From assembly GCF_003991425.1 (NCBI RefSeq), contig NZ_CP034346.1, positions 4,005,501 through 4,069,500 on the forward strand: 64,000 bases of DNA, written 5' to 3'. The stretch comes from Paenibacillus lutimineralis (GTDB taxonomy: Bacteria > Bacillota > Bacilli > Paenibacillales > Paenibacillaceae). The notes below the pieces were generated by a model that was not told the origin of the DNA, did not search any database, and was given only the letters and a program-made list of their open reading frames with translations. Each line of letters opens with the position of its first letter. Within the stretch, counting starts at the first letter, position 1. The position numbers and the translations under genes were made by a program. Shown piece by piece: positions 1-9,249 of this stretch.

Positions 1-722
1 ATTTTGTTCGCATCGGTTCCAACTGGCTTACCATTAATCTTCTCAATGATATCACCCTCAAGGACTCCAGCTTCCGCTGCAGGCATTCCCTTCACTACAT
101 CCCCGACCTGTAGATGGCTCGGCTTATCAAGCGGGATCCCTGCCATTAGCGTATACAACGCAAATAGTACGAAAGCAAGAATGAAGTTCATGAGCGGTCC
201 GGCAAAGATCGATAACGCTCTTTGTCCCACAGTCTTGCTGCCGTATTGACGGTCCCTCGGTGCAATCTGTGTCTCTTTGCCCTTAACAACAAGCATCGCC
301 TGCGGATGAACTGAGTACCTGACGCTCTCCCCATCTACATCCAGCAGTACGGACAGATCATCAACCAGATCGATCTGCAGTACCTCGCCGCGAATGACAT
401 TCTTGCGACTGTCCAGTCGATCCAAATAAATCTTACGGACTTTATCTTCTTCCAGGCGTAACGCTATCGTCTGCCCGTTAGAAATCTCAATCAACTCAGG
501 ATCGTCTCCGGCCATGCGGGCATATCCACCGAAGGGAAGCAGACGGAAAGTAAACTGCGTCTCGCCTCGCTTATAAGCGAACAATTTAGGTCCAAATCCT
601 ATCGCAAACTCCCGTACCAGTATCCCTGCACGTTTTGCGAAGTAAAAGTGCCCCCATTCATGCACCGCCACAATGACGAAAAACATGAGCACCGTCAAAA
701 AAATAATTTTCAGTAGTTCCAA
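1..722 (-). CDS. rseP: Site-2 zinc metalloprotease RseP/RasP, 3' end cut by window
   Basis: Intramembrane metalloprotease that cleaves membrane-anchored anti-sigma factors and signal-peptide remnants. The first 240 codons are visible. A hydrophobic N-terminal helix carries the zinc motif HEWGH at residues 21-25, and a PDZ-like stretch (GDVVKGMPAAEAGVLEGD) lies near residue 215. The start is taken as TTG at 722, ten bases after a strong AAAGGAGG; an in-frame ATG exists only further in (codon 13), too close to the active site. It follows dxr, as in Bacillus (dxr-rasP). The C-terminal membrane segments and second metal-ligand motif lie outside the window. Confidence 0.93.
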   Translation of the reverse strand, partial: MELLKIIFLTVLMFFVIVAVHEWGHFYFAKRAGILVREFAIGFGPKLFAYKRGETQFTFRLLPFGGYARMAGDDPELIEISNGQTIALRLEEDKVRKIYLDRLDSRKNVIRGEVLQIDLVDDLSVLLDVDGESVRYSVHPQAMLVVKGKETQIAPRDRQYGSKTVGQRALSIFAGPLMNFILAFVLFALYTLMAGIPLDKPSHLQVGDVVKGMPAAEAGVLEGDIIEKINGKPVGTDANK

Positions 723-851
723 TCGAAAGCATCCTCCTTTTGGCCACGGATCGTCCAAGTTCTTTCTAGATTATCATTATTCTCCGATCAGGCACAAGAG
801 AATACAAGAATGAATCTTTTCTATGATGACGACAGCAGGCCCTTTGAGGAA

Positions 852-1991
852 TTACAACGATTCAGCGACCGCTCTCGCCCATAGGTCAACATCCCTGATT
901 ACTTCAAGACTTGGATCGGCCAGAGCTTCATGTCTGGAAAGCACGGTCTCAATGAGATATTCAATCTTCAGGAATGAAATTTCTCTATTTAAGAAGCGAG
1001 CTACCGCAACTTCATTAGCTGCATTGAACACCGTCGGTGCGGTACCTCCTATTTTACCACATTCAAAAGCTAGTCTTAAACAAGGAAAACGTTCAAAATC
1101 CATCTCTCGAAACTGGAGCTTACCTGCCTCGGCCAAAGAAAGGCGCTGCGCCGCCGAATTCCAGCGATGTGGATACGAAAGTGCGTACTGAATTGGAACC
1201 CGCATATCCGGTGTGCCAAGCTGAGCAATAATGCTTCCATCACGATACTCAACGAAAGAGTGGACAATGCTCTCAGGATGGAGCAATACTCCAATCTGTT
1301 CAAATTCAAGTCCAAACAGCCAATGGGCTTCAATCACTTCCAATCCTTTGTTGACCATCGTGGCCGAATCGATTGTCACCTTAGCGCCCATTGACCAGTT
1401 CGGATGCTTCAAGGCGTCTTCAACCGTTACATTCGTAAGCTGCTCCCGACTATAATCGCGGAAGGAACCACCCGACGCCGTTAATGTAATGCCTGCCACA
1501 TCCTCCATGTGCTCACCATTCAGACATTGGAATATCGCCGAATGTTCACTGTCAACAGGAAGTATGGACACACCTTTCTCCTTAGCTAGAGCCGTTACCA
1601 GGTGGCCAGCTGTTACCAGAGTTTCTTTATTCGCAAGAGCGATGGTTTTTCCCTCGGAAATAGCCGCTAAAGTAGCTGGTAGACCAGCACTGCCGACAAT
1701 CGCGGTGACTACCGTATCAGCTTCAGTACCAGCAGCAACTTCAATCAAGCCTTCTTCCCCATAACTAAGCTCTATCTCAGCCGGTAATAGTGGACGGACT
1801 TGATCCGCCAATTCCTTGGTAGCAATAGAGGCCTTCTTCGGCCGAAATTGATTCACTTGCTGTACGAACAGATCCACATTGGCTCCAGCAGCAAGACCCT
1901 CAACGAAAAATTGCTCAGGATGCTGCTGGACAACATCCAGCGTCTGCGTCCCGATCGATCCGGTCGAGCCGATAATTGCAATTTTCTTCAT
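852..1991 (-). CDS. dxr: 1-deoxy-D-xylulose-5-phosphate reductoisomerase
   Basis: Second enzyme of the MEP isoprenoid pathway; it converts DXP to MEP with NADPH and a divalent metal. The NADPH-binding loop GSTGSIG is at residues 8-14. The metal and substrate motifs PVDSEHSAIFQCL and HPNWSMGAKVTIDSATMVNKG are present. Length is 379 residues, normal for the family. An upstream in-frame ATG at 2012 lacks a ribosome site, so the ATG at 1991 behind GGTGAGGTG is chosen. It lies between cdsA and rseP, with a repeat array separating it from cdsA. Confidence 0.95.
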   Translation of the reverse strand: MKKIAIIGSTGSIGTQTLDVVQQHPEQFFVEGLAAGANVDLFVQQVNQFRPKKASIATKELADQVRPLLPAEIELSYGEEGLIEVAAGTEADTVVTAIVGSAGLPATLAAISEGKTIALANKETLVTAGHLVTALAKEKGVSILPVDSEHSAIFQCLNGEHMEDVAGITLTASGGSFRDYSREQLTNVTVEDALKHPNWSMGAKVTIDSATMVNKGLEVIEAHWLFGLEFEQIGVLLHPESIVHSFVEYRDGSIIAQLGTPDMRVPIQYALSYPHRWNSAAQRLSLAEAGKLQFREMDFERFPCLRLAFECGKIGGTAPTVFNAANEVAVARFLNREISFLKIEYLIETVLSRHEALADPSLEVIRDVDLWARAVAESL

Positions 1992-2028
1992 AACGCACCT
2001 CACCACAATCATGTAATGAATGGATAAT

Positions 2029-2098
2029 CAAGATTCGAAGCGAAACCACTTCATATGACTAACCTTCGTGATCAAAAGACAGTTATTGAACTTCCTCT
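2029..2098. repeat. Half copy of intergenic palindromic repeat (right half)
   Basis: Matches the right half of the complete elements that follow: the block AAGATTCGA..CG, then CTTCGTGATCAAAAG, then a variable arm (TTATTGAAC) ending in TTCCTC. The arm is complementary over nine bases to the left arm of the next unit (GTTCAATAA, 2110-2118), so the two could form a tight hairpin with a loop of about eight bases. It starts just upstream of dxr. Confidence 0.8.
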
Positions 2099-2104
2099 TC
2101 TAAT

Positions 2105-2280
2105 CGAGGTTCAATAAGTGGCTTTTCAGCACCGAGAAGGTTGGATGAAGCTAGGGTCCGAGGAGCGTACGTAGTTTGTACGTGAGCACTGGAGGACCCG
2201 GCTGAATTCAAGATTCGACGCCGAGACCACTTCATTGACTAACCTTCGTGATCAAAAGACAATTATTGAATTTCCTCTTC
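2105..2280. repeat. Intergenic palindromic repeat, full unit A
   Basis: About 175-bp imperfect palindrome. Left arm: GAGGTTCAATAA then CTTTTCAGCACCGAGAAGG. Right arm: CTTCGTGATCAAAAG then TTATTGAATTTCCTC. An inner stem GGGTCC/GGACCC (2155-2160 and 2195-2200) encloses a central hairpin CGTAC/GTACG (2167-2184). No ORF and no transposase. It is tandem with unit B. Confidence 0.85.
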
Positions 2281-2284
2281 AAAT

Positions 2285-2463
2285 CGAGATTTAATGACTT
2301 GGCTTTTCAGCACCGAGAAGGTTGAATGAAGCTAAGATCTGAGGAACGGAGCGTAGGCAGGCCTACGTGAGTACCGAAAGAGCTTAGATGAATTCAAGAT
2401 TTGACGCCGAATCCGCCTCTTTGAGTGACTTCGTGATCAAAAACAAGTCATTAAATTTCCTCT
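2285..2463. repeat. Intergenic palindromic repeat, full unit B
   Basis: Second tandem unit. Its outer arms ATTTAATGACTTG and CAAGTCATTAAAT are perfectly complementary over 13 bases although they differ from the arms of unit A. The inner stem is AGATCT/AGAGCT-like with one mismatch, and the central hairpin is CGTAGG/CCTACG. On the minus strand the unit begins directly at the cdsA stop codon. Confidence 0.85.
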
Positions 2464-3262
2464 AATAGGGGAGCAGCATGAGGATATGTATGAACGGAAA
2501 CACCGCAATCCAACTATCACACCGATCAAGAATTCCCCCATGCCCTGGCAAGATCGTTCCGGAATCCTTGATTCCATAGGCTCGTTTGTATGCCGATTGA
2601 ATCAAGTCCCCCATCTGCCCGACGACAGCAGCAATGATCCCGAGGATAACAGCTCGTCCAATCGTCAACAACCCACCTGAAGCAAGCGCAAAGATTACAG
2701 CAGCAACGACAGACAACACAATTCCACCTATCGCGCCTTCCACCGTTTTATTGGGGCTTATGGCTGGCCAGAGCTTATTCTTCCCTAGTCTACGTCCGAC
2801 AAAATATGCCCCAGCGTCACTACTCCAAATAGAGATAAGCATAAGAAAGGTCCAGAATAGACCCTGCCCATCCTGCGTATTTCTCGTTGCCAAGATCGAG
2901 GAGAATCCAATGCCGATATATACCATACCCAGGAATAACAAAGACACCGTAGAAATAGGAAGCTCATTTTTCGTGATCACAGTAACGACTAGAAACAACA
3001 GCATCAGCAGGGCAAATACGCGCATCAGATCCCAAGGCATCTCCAATCCGAGCGTCTCCCAAGGGAAGAGTGCGTAGAGCACGCCCAGATAGCCGAGTAG
3101 AGCAGGTACACCGAAAGCCGGCAGCCCAATCATTCGAACGAACTCATAGAAACCTATCAAGGCCATGAGCAAAATTAATATGTTGAAGCCGATTCCACCG
3201 AGCAAGCAAAGTCCAAGGAAAAAGCCTCCGGCCACAATTCCCGTGATCAATCGTTGTTTCAC
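2462..3262 (-). CDS. cdsA: Phosphatidate cytidylyltransferase (CDP-diglyceride synthase)
   Basis: Integral membrane enzyme that makes CDP-diacylglycerol from phosphatidate and CTP for phospholipid synthesis. The 266-residue protein is almost wholly hydrophobic with about seven to eight membrane segments. The C-terminal signature KDSGTILPGHGGILDRCDS matches the family's metal-binding motif. The start is GTG at 3262 behind GGAAGGTG. It sits between uppS and dxr as in Bacillus, but both flanking spacers are filled by palindromic repeats. Confidence 0.95.
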   Translation of the reverse strand: MKQRLITGIVAGGFFLGLCLLGGIGFNILILLMALIGFYEFVRMIGLPAFGVPALLGYLGVLYALFPWETLGLEMPWDLMRVFALLMLLFLVVTVITKNELPISTVSLLFLGMVYIGIGFSSILATRNTQDGQGLFWTFLMLISIWSSDAGAYFVGRRLGKNKLWPAISPNKTVEGAIGGIVLSVVAAVIFALASGGLLTIGRAVILGIIAAVVGQMGDLIQSAYKRAYGIKDSGTILPGHGGILDRCDSWIAVFPFIHILMLLPY

Positions 3263-3285
3263 TGGTCTGCACCTTCCATTTCAAT

Positions 3286-3461
3286 CAAGATTTAATGACT
3301 TGGCTTTTCAGCACCGTGAAGGTTGAATGAAGCTAAGATCTAAGGAACGGGGCGTAGGCATGCCTACGCGAGTACCGGAAGAGCTTAGATGAATTCAAGA
3401 TTCAACGCCGAACCCGTTTCTCTGAGTGTCTTCGTGATCAAAAACAAGTCATTAAATTTCC
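3286..3461. repeat. Intergenic palindromic repeat, single unit between uppS and cdsA
   Basis: Same family as the 2029-2463 array. Left arm ATTTAATGACTTG plus CTTTTCAGCACCGTGAAGG; right arm CTTCGTGATCAAAAA plus CAAGTCATTAAAT. The centre GCGTAGGCATGCCTACGC (3352-3369) is a perfect 18-bp palindrome. It lies eight bases past the uppS stop codon and leaves just enough room for the cdsA ribosome site. Confidence 0.87.
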
Positions 3462-3468
3462 ATCTTCA

Positions 3469-4254
3469 CTAGGATAACCCGCCGTATCGACGTGTTCGCC
3501 GTTGATACTCTGCGACCGCAGCGAATAGATGCTCCCGGCCGAAATCAGGCCAATATAGATCCGTGAACCATAGCTCACTATAGGCGGTCTGCCAAAGCAT
3601 GAAATTGCTAAGTCTGAGCTCTCCGCTCGTCCGGATCAACAAATCCGGATCAGGCAAGCCTGCTGACAAGAGTTTGGATTGAATCATCTCTTCAGTTATC
3701 TCTTCAGCAGAGATCTCACCGGCCTGAACACTGCGAGCGAGTTCTTTGACGCCCTCTGTAATCTCGCGCCTGCTACCGTAGTTCAAAGCAAAGTTCAATA
3801 TAAGTCCCGTATTATTCTTAGTCCGTTCCATCGCTTCTTTCATAGCAGCGATCGTATGGTCTGGAAGTTCCTTGGTATAGCCCATCATGCGGATCTGCAC
3901 ATTCTTCTGAATCAGTTCATCCAATTCTAAGGCGAGAAACTCTTGTGGAATAGCCATCAGGTAGTCTACTTCTTCCTTAGGACGCTTCCAATTCTCTGTA
4001 GAGAACGCGTATAGCGTCAACACAGAAATGCCCAGTTCATCGGCCGCGATTGTTGCCCGCTTCACAGCCTTCATCCCGCTACGGTGGCCCATATTACGCG
4101 GCATCCCCCGTCTACGCGCCCAGCGCCCGTTCCCATCCATGATGATTGCAACGTGCTTTGGAATATTTCCATCTGAGAGATCCACAGCTGACGGATCTAC
4201 AGACGACGCGGGTCTATCCCCTTTTTTCCACCAGGATTGAAATAGCTTGATCAT
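3469..4254 (-). CDS. uppS: Undecaprenyl diphosphate synthase (isoprenyl transferase)
   Basis: cis-Prenyltransferase that extends farnesyl diphosphate to the C55 lipid carrier used in cell-wall synthesis. The catalytic N-terminal motif IIMDGNGRWARRRG is near residues 37-50 and the C-terminal signature LIRTSGELRLSNFMLWQ is intact. Length 261 is normal. An N-terminal tail of about 30 residues precedes the catalytic Asp, as in other Bacillales. It follows frr with a terminator-like hairpin between them. Confidence 0.96.
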   Translation of the reverse strand: MIKLFQSWWKKGDRPASSVDPSAVDLSDGNIPKHVAIIMDGNGRWARRRGMPRNMGHRSGMKAVKRATIAADELGISVLTLYAFSTENWKRPKEEVDYLMAIPQEFLALELDELIQKNVQIRMMGYTKELPDHTIAAMKEAMERTKNNTGLILNFALNYGSRREITEGVKELARSVQAGEISAEEITEEMIQSKLLSAGLPDPDLLIRTSGELRLSNFMLWQTAYSELWFTDLYWPDFGREHLFAAVAEYQRRTRRYGGLS

Positions 4255-4277
4255 TTCTTTTCCTCCAGTAGGTGATG

Positions 4278-4327
4278 AAAAAGAGACAAAACCCCACCGT
4301 ATTTGGAGGGGCCGCTTCTCGTCTCTT
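4278..4327 (-). terminator. Nested hairpin between frr and uppS
   Basis: On the minus strand, AAGAGAC pairs with GTCTCTT around an inner CCCC/GGGG stem, followed by TTT. It starts within the frr stop codon. Probably a partial terminator or an RNA processing/stability element, since uppS follows closely. Confidence 0.65.
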
Positions 4328-4879
4328 AAACTTCCATGATCTCTTTTTCTTTAGCTGCAAGCACTTTATCCACTTCCGCGATATATTTATCGGTCATTTT
4401 CTGAACATCATCTTGATGTCTGTGAGACTCATCCTCGGAAATGTCCGTTTTTTCCAGCTTTTTAATGTCGTCGTTAGCATCGCGGCGAATGTTACGAATA
4501 GCGACTTTGGATTCTTCTCCATATTTCTTCGTCATCTTCACCAATTCAACCCGACGTTCTTCAGTCAGTGGCGGGATCGACAAGCGAATGTTCATACCGT
4601 CGTTAGCCGGTGTTAGGCCCAGATCCGACTTCATAATCGCTCGCTCAATATCAGACAGCGACGATTTGTCCCAAGGCTGAATCATTAACGTGCGCGAATC
4701 CGGCGTGTTAATGTTAGCCAACTGATTAAGCGGAGTTAGCGATCCGTAATACTCTACTTGAATGCGGTCAAGCAGTGCTGGGGTCGCTCTTCCTGCGCGA
4801 AGAGTTGCAAGATCTCTTTTCAACGCAAGAATCGCTTTTTCCATACGTTCTTCAGCATGCTTTTTAATCGTTCCTGGCA

Positions 4880-4880
<1 letters not shown>
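4326..4880 (-). CDS. frr: Ribosome recycling factor
   Basis: Splits post-termination ribosomes together with EF-G. The 184-residue length and the full family pattern are present: start [16 protein letters not shown], the [15 protein letters not shown] segment, and the C-terminal half [15 protein letters not shown]. The start ATG overlaps the pyrH stop codon by one base (TAATG), so translation is probably coupled. The pyrH-frr pair is standard. Confidence 0.97.
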
Positions 4881-5632
<752 letters not shown>

Positions 5633-5769
5633 TCATGAGGCATCGTATATACCCTTCCTGCCTTAGCAAAGAGGATATATACGCGTTCTCACGCTGGGCT
5701 TAGGTCAAGCCAAAAGATACAACTGTTCTTGCAAACGGATATACCTCTTGGGATCACTTATAAATTCTA

Positions 5770-5814
5770 CATCTATAAAAGAAGGAACACGGTGTGTTCC
5801 CACTTCTATAGATG
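5770..5814 (-). terminator. Long hairpin between tsf and pyrH
   Basis: The minus strand folds CATCTATA/TATAGATG around GGAACAC/GTGTTCC, with a TTTT run on the 3' side of the inner stem. It separates the rpsB-tsf transcript from pyrH-frr. The rest of the spacer (5609-5769) shows no gene. Confidence 0.7.
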
Positions 5815-5836
5815 TAATTCGATTATAGTCTATTGC

Positions 5837-6487
5837 TTAGTTCTTAACTTGAGCCATAACTTCTTCTACGAAATTATCGACTTTCTTCTCCAGACCTTCG
5901 CCAAGCTCATAACGAACAAAGCGACGGATCGAGATGTTCTCGCCAATTGTGCTGATCTTCTCGTTCACGAGGTTAGCGATCGTCTTGTCTTGGTCTTTAA
6001 CGAAAGCTTGCTCAAGCAGGCAGAACTCTTCGTAGTATTTGTTGATGCGGCCTTCAACCATTTTGTCAACGATCTTCTCAGGCTTGCCTTCGTTCAAGGC
6101 TTGAGCGCGCAAAATTTCCTTTTCCTTCTCGATTTCCTCTTGTGGTACTTCTTCGCGACGAACATAGCGTGGGTTCATTGCAGCGATGTGCATTGCAACG
6201 TCACGAGCGAATTCTTTAAATTGATCCGTCTTCGCTACGAAGTCAGTTTCGCAGTTGATTTCTACCAATACACCGATACGTCCGCCAGCGTGGATGTAGG
6301 ATTCTACAACACCTTCAGTCGCAATACGGCCCGCTTTGTTAGCAGCAGCTGCCAAACCTTTTTCGCGGAGCAATTCGATCGCTTTGTTCAAATCATTATT
6401 AGCTTCTTCCAAAGCTTTCTTGGAGTCCAGGATTCCTGCTCCAGTCTTTTCGCGAAGTTCTTTTACCAATTTTGCATCAACAGCCAT
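5837..6487 (-). CDS. tsf: Translation elongation factor Ts, short form
   Basis: Nucleotide exchange factor for EF-Tu. The N-terminal UBA-like part [18 protein letters not shown] and the hallmark [14 protein letters not shown] are present. At 216 residues it is the short form, with only one copy of the core subdomain compared with about 290 residues in B. subtilis. The start follows GGAGGG. It is paired with rpsB as in most bacteria. Confidence 0.96.
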   Translation of the reverse strand: MAVDAKLVKELREKTGAGILDSKKALEEANNDLNKAIELLREKGLAAAANKAGRIATEGVVESYIHAGGRIGVLVEINCETDFVAKTDQFKEFARDVAMHIAAMNPRYVRREEVPQEEIEKEKEILRAQALNEGKPEKIVDKMVEGRINKYYEEFCLLEQAFVKDQDKTIANLVNEKISTIGENISIRRFVRYELGEGLEKKVDNFVEEVMAQVKN

Positions 6488-6533
6488 TGTTATTACCCTC
6501 CATATCGAATAAGCAAATTGTTTAGCTTCCTCT

Positions 6534-6580
6534 AAAAAAAGGGTAGCGAGAGGTTTAACACCTACTAACCACCCTTTTTT
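6534..6580 (-). terminator. Terminator or attenuator between rpsB and tsf
   Basis: A hairpin on the minus strand (GGGTGG/CTACCC plus inner AGGT/ACCT) is flanked by A6 and T7 runs, giving an intrinsic-terminator shape. Because tsf follows with no obvious promoter, it is likely a leaky terminator that sets the rpsB:tsf ratio. Confidence 0.75.
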
Positions 6581-6612
6581 GATTTAATTTATTATTTCAC
6601 TGTAAGACTGAA

Positions 6613-7311
6613 TTAAGCTGTAGTTTGTTCGCCTTGGTTAGCTTCAATAACAGCATCAGCCATTTTGCTAGTAAGCAATTTAACAGCACGAATTGCATCG
6701 TCGTTACCAGGAATCACATAATCGATTTCGTCCGGATCGCAGTTTGTATCAACGATACCTACGATTGGGATACCGAGTTTACGAGCTTCGGCAACAGCGA
6801 TACGCTCTTTACGAGGATCGATGATGAACAGAGCACTAGGCAAGCCCTTCATGTTCTTGATACCACCAAGGAATTTCTCAAGACGATCTTTCTCTTTGCG
6901 AAGGATGATAACTTCCTTCTTAGGCAATACAGTGAAAGTTCCGTCTTCTTCCCAAGTTTCAAGCTGTTTCAAACGGTCGATCCGTTTTTGAATCGTTTGG
7001 AAGTTTGTCAGCGTTCCGCCGAGCCAACGTTGGTTAATGAAGAATTGACCAGCGCGTTCAGCTTCTTCTTTAACAGAGTCTTGAGCTTGCTTCTTAGTTC
7101 CTACGAACAGGATCGTTCCGTTCTCTTCAGCGATGCTCTTAACAAAGTTATAAGCTTCTTCCACTTTCTTGACTGTCTTTTGCAAGTCAATAATGTAAAT
7201 TCCGTTTCTTTCGGTGAAGATATATTTATCCATTTTCGGATTCCAACGACGTGTTTGGTGTCCGAAGTGCACCCCTGCTTCAAGCAGTTGTTTCATGGAG
7301 ATTACTGCCAT
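6613..7311 (-). CDS. rpsB: 30S ribosomal protein S2
   Basis: Small-subunit protein S2. The N terminus [19 protein letters not shown] and the [19 protein letters not shown] region are diagnostic. It is 232 residues from the ATG at 7311, which sits behind TTAGGAGGTG; an upstream in-frame ATG at 7374 would add 21 atypical residues and has no ribosome site. First gene of rpsB-tsf, with its own promoter at 7450-7478. Confidence 0.97.
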   Translation of the reverse strand: MAVISMKQLLEAGVHFGHQTRRWNPKMDKYIFTERNGIYIIDLQKTVKKVEEAYNFVKSIAEENGTILFVGTKKQAQDSVKEEAERAGQFFINQRWLGGTLTNFQTIQKRIDRLKQLETWEEDGTFTVLPKKEVIILRKEKDRLEKFLGGIKNMKGLPSALFIIDPRKERIAVAEARKLGIPIVGIVDTNCDPDEIDYVIPGNDDAIRAVKLLTSKMADAVIEANQGEQTTA

Positions 7312-7449
7312 CTTCACGCACCTCCTAAGTTTGGTTTTTTTGATGCTTCCTCCGCAAACGTCATTTCCCGCCAAGACTCCCTAGTGCAAATGCCTATGTT
7401 GGAGCACCCTTCGCGAAATCAGTCAGCGTGCGTTATAACACCGTCATTT

Positions 7450-7478
7450 AATATACCATAAGTAAAATGTGGATGCAA
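7450..7478 (-). promoter_or_regulatory. Sigma-A promoter and 5' leader of rpsB
   Basis: -35 TTGCAT (7478-7473), 17-bp spacer, extended -10 TGG-TATATT (7455-7450). The transcript would carry a leader of about 130 bases (roughly 7443-7312) before the S2 start. S2 operons are often autoregulated through such leaders, but no known leader motif was recognised here. Confidence 0.75.
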
Positions 7479-7517
7479 CAAATCGTCGCAGCTTTTCTCG
7501 AAAAAGTGCTAATCATG

Positions 7518-7547
7518 CAAAAAAGCTCCGTAGATTCAGGAGCTTTC
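7518..7547 (-). terminator. Intrinsic terminator ending the fla/che-associated transcript
   Basis: AAAGCTCC/GGAGCTTT hairpin with a nine-base loop followed by T6 on the minus strand, downstream of the MltG-like gene and upstream of the rpsB promoter. It marks the probable 3' end of the long flagellar operon. Confidence 0.85.
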
Positions 7548-7585
7548 GTAATAGATGAGACAAATCTTCTGTATTAACACGGTCA

Positions 7586-8200
7586 TTATCGAGGGGCAAT
7601 GATCTTGTCGATGATCGAATCATAATCCTCGCCGACCTGGAACGAATACGTACCGGTACGGATTTTAGAGTTGATCTTGCGCGCTTTAGCCTGCTTGATG
7701 AACTCATTCTTATTAGCAATAACACCCTTCTTATGGAGCCCGTCAGCTACATTGGTCAACGTATTGCCATAGGATATTTTGTATTGTACCTCAGCGGCTT
7801 CTGGCTTCTTAGGCTCTTCAGGAGCGTCTGTCTTCGGAGTTTCCGGCGAAGTCGTCTTGGCTGTATCTTTTGTACCGCCATCCGTCGTTGCGGGTGTATC
7901 AGGCAATGATGGAGCTTTGGGATCCTCCGGAGCATCGGCCTTATTATCCTTAGATTCTAGCTTTAAGTCCTCATCCAAACCTGTAGCTTGTCCCGATTGG
8001 GCTTCCCACTCTTCCTTGGTAAGCAGTTCATCGTCATGCTCGACGACCTTCAAATTAAGCAGTGCTGCAGCTTGTTCAACTTGTTCTTTAGTCCATAGCT
8101 TCCCGCTGCCTTCCTGCCCAATCAACATAAGCTGAAGAAGCAATGCTCCGACGATCAACCCGACGCCAAGTCCCATCATAAAATGGCGATTTTTAATCAT
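7586..8200 (-). CDS. Membrane-anchored MltG/YceG-like protein lacking the catalytic domain
   Basis: 204 residues: a membrane helix at about 9-27; a soluble segment; a Pro/Thr/Asp/Lys-rich linker (about 75-135); and a C-terminal domain of about 65 residues (YKISYGNTLTNVADGLHKKG..GTYSF) that resembles the LysM-like N-terminal module of the MltG/YceG transglycosylase. The catalytic domain that follows in true MltG is absent. The start overlaps the preceding gene by ATGA, so it is translationally coupled to it. Function unknown; possibly wall binding outside the membrane. Confidence 0.7.
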   Translation of the reverse strand: MIKNRHFMMGLGVGLIVGALLLQLMLIGQEGSGKLWTKEQVEQAAALLNLKVVEHDDELLTKEEWEAQSGQATGLDEDLKLESKDNKADAPEDPKAPSLPDTPATTDGGTKDTAKTTSPETPKTDAPEEPKKPEAAEVQYKISYGNTLTNVADGLHKKGVIANKNEFIKQAKARKINSKIRTGTYSFQVGEDYDSIIDKIIAPR

Positions 8201-8847
8201 CGGGACTCCTCCCTTTTGGCAAGCTGAAGAATAAGCTGCACTTCTCCACGCGGGATGCCGAGAGTCTTCGTGATGGAATCTATGGATTTTCCACTGCTAT
8301 ACAATTCAAATAATTGCGGATAACGATCACGTACCAATTCTGGAACCTGCGGACCTTGCTCCGGTTCAATTATAGACTCTGCCGAATCCTGCACAATCTC
8401 CTCGGCCACTGTTAGAGCAGCTGCCGTTTGAATGACAGCATCACTAAGCTCTGAAAGGGCTGCTTCGGAAACCACTACATCAAGAGTCTTCTGAACGTGA
8501 TCCAGTTCCACCTCATCCAAGGCAGAAGCAGAAGTAGAGTTTCCTCCAGCTGCAGACGTCTGTTCTCGGGAGGCGAGCTCTACTTCAATGACCCGCTGCC
8601 TTAATTCTATAATCTGCTCCTGCTGGGCCAACTGCTTGGAGACAAAGTCCTGCTTCATCTGCGATACCAGATCAATGAGTTCGCTATTCTCTTGTTCAAT
8701 GTCAGACATATACTGCTCTAAAGTTGCTTCCAACTCATGATTCGCGCCAGTCTTCGCAGCCGCTTTCCGCTCAGGAATGAACAGCGCATAGACAAGCGCT
8801 GCCAATCCGAGGAGCACGATGTAAACCCACGGATCACTAAAAGACAC
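8197..8847 (-). CDS. SwrB/YlxL-like protein: TM helix, coiled coil, C-terminal HTH-like segment
   Basis: About 216 residues: an N-terminal membrane helix (WVYIVLLGLAALVYALF), then a long Glu/Gln-rich coiled coil, then a C-terminal segment (RYPQLFELYSSGKSIDSITKTLGIPRGEVQLIL) like a small helix-turn-helix. This architecture and the place after sigD resemble SwrB of B. subtilis, which promotes flagellar assembly. GTG at 8847 is chosen because it lies six bases after GGTGAGG; the ATG at 8853 and GTG at 8859 touch that site. Identity as SwrB is inference. Confidence 0.6.
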   Translation of the reverse strand: MSFSDPWVYIVLLGLAALVYALFIPERKAAAKTGANHELEATLEQYMSDIEQENSELIDLVSQMKQDFVSKQLAQQEQIIELRQRVIEVELASREQTSAAGGNSTSASALDEVELDHVQKTLDVVVSEAALSELSDAVIQTAAALTVAEEIVQDSAESIIEPEQGPQVPELVRDRYPQLFELYSSGKSIDSITKTLGIPRGEVQLILQLAKREESR

Positions 8848-8913
8848 TGTCATCCTCACCTTTTTACTGTATAAATATTATGTAATTCTCTATGATTTAA
8901 TCCGGAATTTGCA

Positions 8914-9231
8914 CTATAAAGATAGATCGATGTGATGTCCTTTATAGGGATGCTCAGCCGGTTTTTCTTTCTCTTTCTCATCCTGATGGTCCCCGGATGA
9001 TTTGCCCTGCTGCTGCTTTCGGGATGATTCATCATCCCGTCTCACATGAGAACTGGACGAACCCTCATCTACTTCAGTACTGCGATGTCTTTGGAGATCG
9101 CTATCCTTCACATTTTGCGCCGATAGCATACTCTGGTCGATCTGAGGCCTATGCTGTCCCTCGTGCTGAACCCGTCCTGCTTCACTTGTTCGCGGCACTG
9201 CGATCTGCAATTCGATAGATTTCAAATCCAT
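8914..9231 (-). CDS. Hypothetical hydrophilic protein (105 aa)
   Basis: Not recognised. It has a short N-terminal block with hydrophobic residues (MDLKSIELQIAVPRT), then a highly charged, Ser/Gln/Lys/Glu-rich and probably disordered region, and a C-terminal GHHIDLSL. There is no membrane segment. It lies between the FapA-family gene and the SwrB-like gene, in line with the operon and behind an AGAGG ribosome site, so it is probably translated. Short tail motifs like this often bind a partner, but nothing here shows which. Confidence 0.6.
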   Translation of the reverse strand: MDLKSIELQIAVPRTSEAGRVQHEGQHRPQIDQSMLSAQNVKDSDLQRHRSTEVDEGSSSSHVRRDDESSRKQQQGKSSGDHQDEKEKEKPAEHPYKGHHIDLSL

Positions 9232-9249
9232 AGGATTGCCTCTCTTCCC

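Noticed and set aside
2027-3461. Repeats as insertion-sequence remnants encoding a transposase
   Set aside because: No ORF or transposase motif in any unit; inner structure and covarying arms do not look like a deleted IS.
5729-7461. Two long plus-strand frames (268 and 278 codons) opposite tsf and rpsB
   Set aside because: They are antisense shadows of highly conserved, codon-biased genes; the products have no recognisable domain.
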